A DNA stretch of 46,956 nt from an uncultured Eubacteriales bacterium (GTDB lineage: Bacteria > Bacillota > Clostridia > TANB77 > CAG-508), in the NCBI GenBank assembly GCA_949840345.1, contig CATKWX010000013.1, forward strand, positions 1-46,956, given 5' to 3'. Below the pieces are notes generated by a model. That model was not told where the DNA came from. It saw only the letters and a program-made list of their open reading frames with translations, and made no database searches. The first letter of the stretch is position 1; each line of letters opens with the position of its first letter. Position numbers and translations under genes: made by a program. Shown in pieces: positions 25,244-33,013 of this stretch.

Positions 25244-26264
25244 CTATATCATATTTGTATATGTTCCTTTTGGAAATACTAATCTAACTTCGCATCCTTC
25301 GTTTTGAACAGAATTTAATTCTATTGATATTCCGAAGTTTATTACATAGATTTTTACATAGATACAAGCCAATTCCTGTAGATTTTTTATTTGCTAATCT
25401 TCCATTTGTACCTGTAAATCCCTTTTCAAATACTCTTGTAATTTCTCCCTTTTTTATTCCTATTCCATTATCTTTTATATATAAAATAACATTTTCTTTG
25501 CCTTGTTTGGCATATATTTCAATTTCTAAATTACTATCTTGCTTTTTGTACTTTATACTATTTTGTATTATTTGATTTAATATAAACTGAATCCATTTGC
25601 TATCTGTGTTTACTTGAATTTCTAAATCATGAAGATTTATTGATATTTTTTCCCCAATTAGGCTATTTTTATTCTTTTTGATACTATCATTTACTATTTC
25701 TTTTAATTCAACTTTTCTTATATAATAATCTTTTTCTACTGTATTACTTCTTGCATAAAATAAAGCTTGTTCAATGTAATTTTCTACCTTGTCTAATTCC
25801 TCATCTATATTTCTAGTAAATGTATTTTTATTATTTTCTATTATCATTTTACTTGTTGCTATTGGTATTTTTATTTCATGAATCCATAATTCTATATAGT
25901 CTTTGTAATCTTCTTGAATATATTTATATTTATTAACATTTTCAAGCATTGCCTTATTTATTTGTTCTAATGTTTCTTTTAGTATTTTTCCTTCCGTAAA
26001 ATTAGGCGAATTTATTATTTCTGTAATTAAATATTTTTCATCTAATTCATTTAATGTATTTAATAAATTAAAGTAAAAACTTTTTTTATTTAAATATTCA
26101 ATTACAAGCGCTATTAAATAAAGAATAATAATTATTATTGGAATATATAATTTTATAAAATTTCCAACTGGGTAAGTAATTAAAAATATTTCTATTGTAA
26201 AAATTCCAAATAATAACAGTGCAATTGAAATTATTTTATCTTTAATAAAATTTCTAAAATTCAT
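25244..26264 (-). CDS. BceS-like sensor histidine kinase, completed by a +1 frameshift at CGG
   Basis: From the ATG at 26264 (AAGGAGA upstream) 310 codons give two N-terminal helices with a very short extracellular loop (intramembrane-sensing type), the H-box WIHEIKIPIATSK, N-box NQIIQNSIKYK, DNGIGI and STGIGLYLCKNLCNKL. The zero frame then runs CGG and an unrelated 15-residue basic tail. Skipping the C at 25334 gives GISIELNSVQNEGCEVRLVF and PKGTYTNMI, the expected C-terminal strand of the ATPase domain; total 339 residues. It partners the response regulator upstream and the BceAB transporter downstream. Confidence 0.85.
25332..25334 (-). other. CGG +1 frameshift site 4
   Basis: Coding strand AAA CTT CGG AAT; skipping C yields AAA CTT GGA ATA TCA ATA GAA, i.e. 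the KLGISIE expected after G-L-Y-L-C-K in BceS-like kinases. The zero frame stays open 15 more codons before TAG. Confidence 0.85.
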
Positions 26265-26291
26265 AGTTGGTCTCCTTAATACACTTAGATA

Positions 26292-26408
26292 AACGGGTCG
26301 TCGGGGACGCCGACCCCTACAATATTTGTAATATGTTTTTTGTATGCTTGTTTGCGGAACGACGTTGGTCTGTTCCCTACATGGTATTCCCACAAACGGT
26401 GCCCCTAC
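26292..26408. repeat. Cluster of CCCCTACA/TTCCCTACA palindromic repeats
   Basis: Contains GGGTCGTCGGGGACGCCGAC followed by CCCTACA, then GGAACGACGTTGGTCTGTTCC followed by CTACA, then CGGTGCCCCTACA. TTTGTAATATGTTT between units is shared with the cluster at 38.6 kb. It fills the gap between response regulator and kinase, and its last CCCCTAC supplies the TAG stop of the regulator gene. Confidence 0.7.
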
Positions 26409-27082
26409 AATAACTTTAAAATATACCCCTGTCCTCTTCTAGTCTCTAACAACTCTTTTAATCCTAATTCTTCTAATTTATTTCTTAATCTTGTAATATT
26501 TACACTAAGTGTATTATCATCAATAAAACTTTCTGTTTCCCATAAACAGTCCATTATATCTTCTCTTAGAACTATTTTATCTCTATTTTGAACTAAATAC
26601 CTTAATATTTTATATTCATTTTTAGTTAACTCTATTGCTTTATCTCCCTTTTCTATTGTATTTTTGGAGATATTTAAAATAAAGTCTTTTGCGTCTATTT
26701 TTTCACATATCTCATCACTCATATTGCTTCTTCTTAATAATGAAGCAATTTTTGCAAGTAATATTTGTATATTAAAAGGCTTTGTAATATAATGATCTGC
26801 CCCATAATTGATAGAAAGTAATTCATCTATTTCACTATCTCTGCTTGTTACTATTATAATTGGAACATTAGAAACTTTTCTTATCTCTTTACAAACATAT
26901 TCTCCATCTACTCCTGGTAAATTTATATCTAACAAAATTAAATTTGGATTTATACTTAATATATCATTTATAGTATTATCAAAGGTCTTTAAAGACTCCG
27001 CTTCATAACCATTATTACTTAAAAATATTTCTAATTCGCCTCGTAATTTTTCATCATCTTCTACAATCAATATCTTTTGCAC
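26405..27082 (-). CDS. OmpR/BceR-type response regulator
   Basis: 225 residues. Receiver domain 1-118 with acidic pair EDDE, phosphoacceptor Asp in NLILLDINLPGVDG, T/S in VTSRD and KPF. C-terminal winged helix (about 130-225) with LRYLVQNRDKIVLREDIMDC and NTLSVNITRLRNKLEE. Regulates the neighbouring BceAB transporter by inference. Its stop codon lies in the palindromic repeat. Confidence 0.9.
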   Translation of the reverse strand: MQKILIVEDDEKLRGELEIFLSNNGYEAESLKTFDNTINDILSINPNLILLDINLPGVDGEYVCKEIRKVSNVPIIIVTSRDSEIDELLSINYGADHYITKPFNIQILLAKIASLLRRSNMSDEICEKIDAKDFILNISKNTIEKGDKAIELTKNEYKILRYLVQNRDKIVLREDIMDCLWETESFIDDNTLSVNITRLRNKLEELGLKELLETRRGQGYILKLL

Positions 27083-27146
27083 TTTTACTCACATTCCCTT
27101 CAAAATCGCAAACCAAGTTTGAAAAAGAATTGGTATAGTGCTAGGC

Positions 27147-27207
27147 AGTTTAAATCAAAAAAAGCGGAGGTGTACGTTGGTACATTGAGCATTTTTTGAT
27201 TTAAACT
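27147..27207. repeat. Long intergenic hairpin
   Basis: AGTTTAAATCAAAAAA pairs perfectly with TTTTTTGATTTAAACT (16 bp) enclosing GCGGAGGTGTACGTTGGTACATTGAGC, itself containing TGTAC/GTACA. Flanked at greater distance by CAAGTTTGAAA and TTTCAAACTT. It lies upstream of the bce regulator, so it may be a mobile hairpin element or structured RNA. Confidence 0.65.
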
Positions 27208-27269
27208 AACGACGCAATATGCTAATTATCTTTCAAACTTATAATTTATTATATCATAAATAGCACCAT

Positions 27270-27296
27270 AAAACCTTACATTTCTGTAAGGTTTTA
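27270..27296. terminator. Hairpin terminator, second CCTTACATTTCTGTAAGG copy
   Basis: Same sequence as 24978-25003. Lies five bases after the stop of the GNAT gene at 27301, for which it is a terminator on the minus strand. Confidence 0.8.
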
Positions 27297-27300
27297 CTAA

Positions 27301-27759
27301 TTATATTTTTTTCATATAATAAATAGAGTATTCCTCAAATCCTAATTTTTCATATAATGCAATGGCGGGTAAATTCTTTTCAAAAGCATTTAGCTTTAAG
27401 TATGTAACATTTTTATTTTTCATTTTATTAGAAAACTCTTGAATTAAATTTTCTCCTATTCCTAGTTTCCTATATTTCTTATTAACACATAAATGGTCTA
27501 AATACCCTACTTTTTCAATATGATTACTATTATCAATTATATATCCATCTATTAAGCCTATTATTTTATCATCCTCTTCTGCGACTAAAAATATCTCTTT
27601 TCTTGATTTTATTCTTTTTTGTATCTCTTCTTTTTGTTTTTCTGAAACATTATATGTACTAGATAAATTCTTATCAAATATTTTTTCAGCATCATATAAC
27701 TCTTTGTAAAGTTCTATAATTTTATCATAATCTTCTATTTTTGCTTTTCTTATATTCAT
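27301..27759 (-). CDS. GNAT-family N-acetyltransferase
   Basis: 152 residues. N-terminal MNIRKAKIEDYDKIIELYKE, then IIGLIDGYII, core VGYLDHLCVNKKYRKLGIGE with the acetyl-CoA loop R-K-L-G-I-G, and ALYEKLGFEEYSIYYMKK at the C-terminus. Acceptor unknown. RBS AGGAGA. Confidence 0.9.
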   Translation of the reverse strand: MNIRKAKIEDYDKIIELYKELYDAEKIFDKNLSSTYNVSEKQKEEIQKRIKSRKEIFLVAEEDDKIIGLIDGYIIDNSNHIEKVGYLDHLCVNKKYRKLGIGENLIQEFSNKMKNKNVTYLKLNAFEKNLPAIALYEKLGFEEYSIYYMKKI

Positions 27760-27779
27760 TTAACACTTCTCCTCTTTAA

Positions 27780-27947
27780 TTATAGTAAATTCATTATTTC
27801 ATAAGCTATAAATGGACTTGCATACATTACTAAATATACTAATGTTATCCATGGTTTATACTCGATATAAAATCTCCTAAATGTTAATGACAATGGATGT
27901 TTTTTCTTATTTAGACTAATCCTAAAATTATAATTTACTTCCCTAAC
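27780..27947 (-). pseudogene. Possible remnant of a membrane-protein gene
   Basis: An open frame of 55 codons without ATG or RBS: RFYIEYKPWITLVYLVMYAS then PFIAYEIMNLL. The hydrophobic helix looks protein-like and the C-terminus is clean, but there is no start, so a degraded 3' fragment or chance are both possible. I do not recognise a family. Confidence 0.3.
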
Positions 27948-27960
27948 TTACTATATATAA

Positions 27961-27995
27961 TAAAGGTTAAGACTAAAATCTAGTCCTAACCTTAC
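27961..27995 (-). terminator. Terminator of the Cys-rich protein gene
   Basis: AAGGTTAAGACTA pairs with TAGTCCTAACCTT with one mismatch, 13 bases after the stop at 28008; on minus it ends in TTTATTATAT. Confidence 0.75.
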
Positions 27996-28007
27996 ATACA
28001 CTAGTAT

Positions 28008-28631
28008 TTAGTCTGGCAAATACATTACATCTATTCTACAAGGTGATATAAAAGTAATATTATTTCTTTCCGTATTTTCAAGTACAATTATTCCTGGTTC
28101 ATTTACTATAACATTTCCTTGAGATGTTATTTGAGTATTAGTTACTATATTTACCCCTGTAGTACCTACTGGTACTGCATCACGAATAGTAGCTGTACAA
28201 TCTGCACAGCAATCTGTTGGTGCTGGTACTGGCTCAGGTAAATAGGTAATCGCTTGATTATACGTAGCATTATTTATTGTAATTGTATCTATACTACAAA
28301 TTGATATAAGTTGTCTTATATTACCTTGCGAAGTTACCAATTCAAATATACCAGATTTTCCATTTGGTCCAAGTGTTATCTCCCCTGGCGTTCCTATTAC
28401 AGCATCTCCACTATCTAACGTAATAAATAGTTGGTTATCTGGATATAAAGTGCTAATTTGTTCAATTATATTTCTCATTTGCTCTACACAATAACACTCA
28501 CAACTATCATCACTTTGATTATTATCTGTTACTATTATTGTTAATATAATATTCCATATTAACAATATTGAAATTAAACTAATTATAATAGCAGAATAGC
28601 ATATATTACACTTTTCTTCACAACAGTTCAT
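28008..28631 (-). CDS. Cysteine-rich, single-TM protein with a duplicated beta domain, unknown function
   Basis: 207 residues. It begins MNCCEEKCNICY, then one hydrophobic helix (about 13-34), then CECYCVEQM. Two related segments follow: residues about 65-125 (DSGDAVIGTPGEITLGPNG, FELVTSQGN, CSIDTITIN) and about 150-207 (VNIVTNTQITSQGNVIVNEP, then GIIVLENTERNNITFISPCR and IDVMYLPD), separated by PVPAPTDCCADC. The CC clusters and beta-rich repeats resemble spore-surface or other clostridial cell-surface proteins, but I do not recognise a named family. It has its own terminator. Confidence 0.6.
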   Translation of the reverse strand: MNCCEEKCNICYSAIIISLISILLIWNIILTIIVTDNNQSDDSCECYCVEQMRNIIEQISTLYPDNQLFITLDSGDAVIGTPGEITLGPNGKSGIFELVTSQGNIRQLISICSIDTITINNATYNQAITYLPEPVPAPTDCCADCTATIRDAVPVGTTGVNIVTNTQITSQGNVIVNEPGIIVLENTERNNITFISPCRIDVMYLPD

Positions 28632-28709
28632 TTTCTCGCCTCCTACTATAGTATATGAGAAAATGTCATATTGTGTAGTTATTTTTCATTTAACTTTGTA
28701 ATTTGTAGT

Positions 28710-29216
28710 TTACTTTTTAATAATAGAATACATTTTCATATCTAGTATTTTGTTATTTTTAATTGCATTTTTTCTTAATACTCCTTCTAGCTCAAATCCT
28801 GCTTTTTCCAAAGCTCTACAAGAAGCTATATTATAAGCAAATGGCTCTGCAAATATTCTAATTATGTCTGTTTCATTAAATATATAATTGCATACTTCTT
28901 TTATAACTTTTGTCATAATGCCATTTCCCCAATATTCTTCTGCTATATAATAACCTATTTCTGCTGTATAGTAATGAATATTATCTTTTCTAAATACTCC
29001 AACACTTCCTATTACTTTGTTATCTACTAATATTGCCCAAGAATATTGACTATTAGCAGGTGCATTTAAGGTTTGAATAATAAATTCTTTTGCATTTTCT
29101 ATCGTATATGGATATGGTATTCCATCTCTTAAATTATCTAAAACCTTTTGATTATTTATTGCATTTTTCAATTATTCTGCATCTTCTATTTCCCACTTTC
29201 TAATTGATATATCCAT
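28710..29216 (-). pseudogene. GNAT-family acetyltransferase (RimJ-like) with in-frame TAA
   Basis: From the ATG at 29216 with AAGGAGA upstream: MDISIRKWEIEDAE, then TAA (29172-29174), then in the same frame LKNAINNQKVLDNLRDGIPY and a full RimJ/RimL-like domain (AEIGYYIAEEYWGNGIMTKV, NIASCRALEKAGFELEGVLR). The expected residue at the stop is Asp in DAEDL. The stop is directly followed by TTG, which could reinitiate translation and give a 153-residue protein lacking the first strand. Either a recent nonsense mutant or a reinitiating gene. Confidence 0.75.
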
Positions 29217-29248
29217 ACTTTTATTCTCCTTAAAAAATTTTAATATCC

Positions 29249-29665
29249 TTAAATTTCTACGTCCTCCGATTTAAAATTACTATAATATCTCGCTGAAATA
29301 GAAGTAAACTTCAATACACAGTAATCTGGATCTGTTACACCTTTTTTATAATACATTGTGTCTCCGAATTGCCATATCATTTCTTTTGACTCTTTATCTT
29401 CTAAAACTTCTACTGTTCCTTTAAGCATTATTCCTCTATAAAATCTCTTATCACAGAAATATACACAAGCTTTTGGGTTATCCCTAAATGACTGTACTTT
29501 TAATGAAGATGTATTAGTAGAAAAATAAATTTCCTTTATTCCATTTCTTTTCCTAGGCTTTAGCATTGCTTTTGTATTTGGGAATCCCTCTTTATCAATA
29601 GAACTTATATAACAAATGCTTTGCTTATCTATCATATTTCCAATAGTTTTTTCTGCATCTCTCAT
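29249..29665 (-). CDS. Pyridoxamine 5'-phosphate oxidase-like flavin-binding protein
   Basis: 138 residues, split-barrel fold: CYISSIDKEGFPNTKAMLKP, EIYFSTNTSSLKVQSFRDNP, KACVYFCDKRFYRGIMLKGT, VEVLEDKESKEMIWQ. Resembles general stress protein 26-type FMN-binding proteins rather than true PdxH. RBS AAGGAG. Confidence 0.85.
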   Translation of the reverse strand: MRDAEKTIGNMIDKQSICYISSIDKEGFPNTKAMLKPRKRNGIKEIYFSTNTSSLKVQSFRDNPKACVYFCDKRFYRGIMLKGTVEVLEDKESKEMIWQFGDTMYYKKGVTDPDYCVLKFTSISARYYSNFKSEDVEI

Positions 29666-29695
29666 AATTACTACTCCTTTTTAAATCGTAATTTA

Positions 29696-30409
29696 TCAAT
29701 TACTTTTATAATCAATATTTGCCAATTTTGCTTGTTTACACAAATCTTTTGTTTGTATTTTATATTGCTTTCCATCTTTTATTGTATAAGTTCCACATTG
29801 TCTAAATTCGAAATTAACATTTTTCCTTATACATTGTTCTCTAATGTCTAATGCCCAATCATAATTAAATGCCCTAGCATTTATATCAGATTCTCCACCT
29901 ACTACAACCAATTCAATATTATCAAGATATTTTTCAATATCAATTTTCTCTAATAATGGCTGTGCTGTTATACATTTATGCTTTATTGGCAAATCTTTAA
30001 AAATAGACAATTTATAATCTGCATTCTTTTGATTTTCGATAGTACAACATACAACCACATTATCATATCCATTATTCCAGTCATTTGGAATACATTTCAT
30101 AAATCTATCAATTCTTTTTGTTAAAAACAAAAAAGTACAGTCTTGTCTTTCTTTAATCATTTCCCAACAGTCATTTCTCCAAATGTCTGCTTCTTCAATT
30201 AGAAAATCTGTAGAAAAACATAAATAAACAATTCCAGATTTCATCTTATAATTACCATTTTTTAATTTCTCTATTGGCTTTTCAAAATCTTTTGTCTTTA
30301 CTATTTCATTTGTATCAACATTTCTTTTTAAATCTCCTTTATGAATATAGCAATGCAAACAACCATCACTACATTTCTTACAACCCCTCCAAGGATTCCA
30401 CATTGCCAT
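29696..30409 (-). CDS. DUF5131 (phage Gp37/Gp68-like) family protein
   Basis: 237 residues. MAMWNPWRGCKKCSDGCLHC followed by YIHKGD gives the family W-N-P-W-x-G-C start and a CxxC...C cluster suggestive of a metal or Fe-S site. STDFLIEEADIWRNDCW, FLFLTKRIDRF and VVGGESDINAR are the remaining conserved blocks. The family has a radical-SAM-like barrel but no established reaction. RBS AAGGTGG. Twelve bases downstream of the PUA-like gene, so co-transcribed. Confidence 0.85.
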   Translation of the reverse strand: MAMWNPWRGCKKCSDGCLHCYIHKGDLKRNVDTNEIVKTKDFEKPIEKLKNGNYKMKSGIVYLCFSTDFLIEEADIWRNDCWEMIKERQDCTFLFLTKRIDRFMKCIPNDWNNGYDNVVVCCTIENQKNADYKLSIFKDLPIKHKCITAQPLLEKIDIEKYLDNIELVVVGGESDINARAFNYDWALDIREQCIRKNVNFEFRQCGTYTIKDGKQYKIQTKDLCKQAKLANIDYKSN

Positions 30410-30421
30410 ATTTATACCACC

Positions 30422-30874
30422 TTAAAATTTTGATTTTTCATAATTATAAGGAATACTTGTTCCTACAACTACATCTTCTATTTTCTCGATAATTAACCAA
30501 TCGTCCATATTCCCTTGATGGTCAAAATCTAATGCTGTAATTTCTTCTACATTTTTAAATTCAACTAAACATAAGCATTTTTTATGCCATCTTTCTTTTT
30601 GCTTATCAGTTAGCTGTAATTTATTATTATTATCTTCAATAGTCTTTGTTATTTCTTCGTCACTTAATTTAACATAGTTTTGAACATCTGTCACAACTGC
30701 TTTTGCTGTAATTTTCTTTGTTCCTTTTTCCATAAAATAAAGTATTTCATCTTTGAATACTCTGCTATGTGGTATTTTTCTTCCTGCTGCTCCTCTTATA
30801 ATCATCGTTTTACTACCATCTAAAATTTTTAATAATTCTTTTGACTTATCATCACAATATACTAAATGTACCAT
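30422..30874 (-). CDS. Conserved PUA/ASCH-like protein of unknown function
   Basis: 150 residues: MVHLVYCDDKSKELLKILDG, SKTMIIRGAAGRKIPHSRVF, then LYFMEKGTKKITAKAVVTDV and ERWHKKCLCLVEF. Beta-strand pattern and K/R placement resemble ASCH/PUA RNA-binding folds. It is always a candidate partner for DUF5131 here because of the 12-base gap. Function not known. Confidence 0.6.
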   Translation of the reverse strand: MVHLVYCDDKSKELLKILDGSKTMIIRGAAGRKIPHSRVFKDEILYFMEKGTKKITAKAVVTDVQNYVKLSDEEITKTIEDNNNKLQLTDKQKERWHKKCLCLVEFKNVEEITALDFDHQGNMDDWLIIEKIEDVVVGTSIPYNYEKSKF

Positions 30875-31002
30875 AATCTTACCTCATCTTTCTAATTTTT
30901 TAATCACTATCTTGTGTTTTGATTATATCATGAAGAACAAATAATCTCTAGGCTTAATTACTTGCTCTACTAATTGTAATTTATCGAAATGATTATAACA
31001 TA

Positions 31003-31044
31003 AGAAATAGATAATTAGCAAATAGCTAACTATCTATTTTTACT
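31003..31044 (-). terminator. Terminator after the sigma/anti-sigma operon
   Basis: AAATAGATAATTAG pairs with CTAACTATCTATTT around CAAATAG. On minus it follows the stop at 31064 by about 20 bases and ends in TTTCTTAT. Confidence 0.7.
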
Positions 31045-31063
31045 GTTTATCTAATCTAAACTT

Positions 31064-31771
31064 TTATTTAATTTTTATAATTATTGATTTTAGTGTTTCT
31101 ACTAATTCACTTTCTGTTATACCTTGTGTTTCTATATCAAAATATATATCTTTGACTCTAAAACTAGCCATATACATTTTTTCATATTGAGTTATTTTAA
31201 GTTCTACATCTCCTATTCTTGAAATTTCATTATTTTCTCCTAAATAATAGTCTCTTATTGGATTTTCTACTGTTGATATCGCTATTCTTATGTCATTTTC
31301 CTCATCTTTTTGGTATTCAAATACATAATCATGTAATAAGTCATATTTTTTAATATCTCGATTACTTCTTACATAAATTTTATACATATCTACTAACTTA
31401 AATTCTGTAGGAATTATTATCGTTTCCATAAATTTAAGTTCTCCTGGCAATTTTTCAGTATTTATATTTTCTATATCTGCATCAAATTTAGCTAATCCAG
31501 CCTCTTTTATTCTGTTTATATTTAAATCAATTTTTAGACTTTCCTCTTCTCCAATTTCTACATTTTCATTTTGAAATAAATTATTATTCAAGTTATGTGC
31601 ACCTACAAGTATTCCTATTCCTAATATGAATACTGCACATATAGATGAAATTGCATAAGCTATTTTTTTATTAATATTTGTTTTCATATCAAACTCCTCT
31701 CTGATGTTTGATATAGCTATATGTTCCTTTATGTTTTTTCTTATTCTTTCTTTTAGCTCATTATTTTGCAT
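31064..31771 (-). CDS. Anti-sigma factor-like membrane protein
   Basis: 235 residues from the ATG at 31771; GGAGG lies eight bases before it, within the end of the sigma gene. N-terminal cytoplasmic helix region (about 1-40), one TM helix (AYAISSICAVFILGIGILVG, about 43-62), then an extracellular beta-rich domain. This is the topology of clostridial anti-sigma factors paired with ECF sigma factors. No DUF assigned with certainty. It overlaps the sigma gene by 11 bases. Confidence 0.75.
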   Translation of the reverse strand: MQNNELKERIRKNIKEHIAISNIREEFDMKTNINKKIAYAISSICAVFILGIGILVGAHNLNNNLFQNENVEIGEEESLKIDLNINRIKEAGLAKFDADIENINTEKLPGELKFMETIIIPTEFKLVDMYKIYVRSNRDIKKYDLLHDYVFEYQKDEENDIRIAISTVENPIRDYYLGENNEISRIGDVELKITQYEKMYMASFRVKDIYFDIETQGITESELVETLKSIIIKIK

Positions 31772-32312
31772 AGCCATAACCTCCATCTTCTAAATTTCTT
31801 TTTATTTTCTTTCTAACCCTATGAAGAATAACTTTTACTTTTCCTACAGTACAATTTAATTCTTCTGCAATTTGTTTTGTTGTTTTTGCTTCATAATAAA
31901 ACATTATAAATGTCTCGTATTCTTCCTTTTTTAGAGCTTTTAATGTGTTTTTTATTATTATATGTTGCTCATCTTCTTCAACTTGTTTTTCAAAATTACT
32001 TATATCTAAAATTTTTTCTTCATATTCAGATATAGAAACATTTAATTCATTTTTTCTATATTTATTTTTTATAACATTTTTTGAAATCCCTGCCAAATAA
32101 GCTTTTATATCAGTTGTATTAGAAAGATTATTACTATTTTTCCAAATAGCAATAAATACATCAGATATTATTTCTTCTATATCTTCATCAGTAATGTATA
32201 TGCTAACTCCATTTTTTACTATTATATAGACATATCCATAAAAATCATTTAATAATTTGTCTATATCTAATTTTCCTTTTATTAAGTAATCTTTTAAAAT
32301 TTCTTTTTTCAA
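31761..32312 (-). CDS. ECF-type RNA polymerase sigma factor
   Basis: 183 residues from a TTG. Region 2 contains DEDIEEIISDVFIAIWKNSN and IKAYLAGISKNVIKNKYRKN; region 4 contains EEYETFIMFYYEAKTTKQIA and EELNCTVGKVKVILHRVRKK, an HTH. Upstream lies a possible self-recognised promoter: GTAACCTTTTCTC then ATGTTACTATG. Transcribed with its overlapping anti-sigma gene. Confidence 0.9.
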   Translation of the reverse strand: MKKEILKDYLIKGKLDIDKLLNDFYGYVYIIVKNGVSIYITDEDIEEIISDVFIAIWKNSNNLSNTTDIKAYLAGISKNVIKNKYRKNELNVSISEYEEKILDISNFEKQVEEDEQHIIIKNTLKALKKEEYETFIMFYYEAKTTKQIAEELNCTVGKVKVILHRVRKKIKRNLEDGGYGYAK

Positions 32313-32349
32313 TTTAGATCTAAATCTCCTTTTATTTCAGTTAACCTTC

Positions 32350-32385
32350 ATCTACATAGTAACATTTTTTGAGAAAAGGTTACAT
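32350..32385 (-). promoter_or_regulatory. Candidate ECF autoregulatory promoter
   Basis: Minus strand reads TGTAACCTTTTCTC, then AAAAAATGTTACTATG, about 40-70 bases before the sigma gene. TGTAACC is like ECF -35 elements; GTAAC/GTTAC form an inverted repeat. No experiment supports it. Confidence 0.35.
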
Positions 32386-32403
32386 CTTTTTTTCAAAAAA
32401 TAT

Positions 32404-32422
32404 AGAGATTATTTCTAATCTC
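32404..32422 (-). terminator. Small hairpin terminator after the cupin pseudogene
   Basis: AGAGATTA pairs with TAATCTCT; on the minus strand followed by ATATTTTTTG. Confidence 0.6.
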
Positions 32423-32477
32423 TAATCCTTAAAATTAAAATTGCTGTTTAACAATTACTTTTATAACAAGTTTATAA

Positions 32478-32967
32478 CTATAGTTTATCATACTCTTCAT
32501 CTGTAACTTTCTCACACCATTCATTACTTGTATTTTCTCCTGGTACTTCTTCTGCCAAATAACTAAACTATTTATCTTTTTTAGCTCCGTGCCAATGTTT
32601 TACATTTGCCGGAATTGTTACTACATCTTCTGATTTTAAGCTTTGTGATAGTCTTCCCTCTTCTTGATAACAACACTCTCCATCTACACAAATAAGAATT
32701 TGTCCTCCACTAGATGTTGCTTTGTGTATGTGCCAATTATTCCTACATTTTGGCTTAAAAGTTACATTTGCTATAAATACATTATCTGCTTTTGGAAGTG
32801 CCTTTAAATATGAATTCCCTACAAAATACTTAGCAAATGCTGTATTTGGTTCCCCTTGACCAAATTTTCTCAAACAATGCATCATCATTTAATTCTGCAA
32901 ATTTAGGTGCAAGATTACCTAAATTATCTCTACCTGCTGTTTGTTTTTTCATATTTCTTAACGCCAT
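32478..32967 (-). pseudogene. Carboxymuconolactone decarboxylase-cupin gene remnant
   Basis: The 5' part from the ATG at 32967 or 32952 reads MKKQTAGRDNLGNLAPKFAE, then LNDDALFEKIWSR, the start of the CMD-cupin family. It then joins out of frame to the cupin half (FGQGEPNTAFAKYFVGNSYL, WHIHKATSSGGQILICVDGE, KHWHGAKKD), so most of the CMD domain is deleted. In the cupin frame TAG (within KKDK-stop-FSYL) replaces the usual Ser-Trp, after which AEEVPGENTSNEWCEKVTDE continues to the TAG at 32478. Three lesions make loss of function clear; the deletion does not involve CGG. Confidence 0.8.
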
Positions 32968-33013
32968 ATTTTATACTATCTGTCCAAGCTTTAATTTATT
33001 ATTATTTTCCACC

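Noticed and set aside
280-25334. Four frameshifts as ordinary pseudogenes
   Set aside because: I saw no second lesion in any of them, all four are the same event (extra C before GG) at the only in-frame CGGs, and two are core functions (cls, HD). A systematic base-calling artefact is not excluded and is kept as the main alternative.
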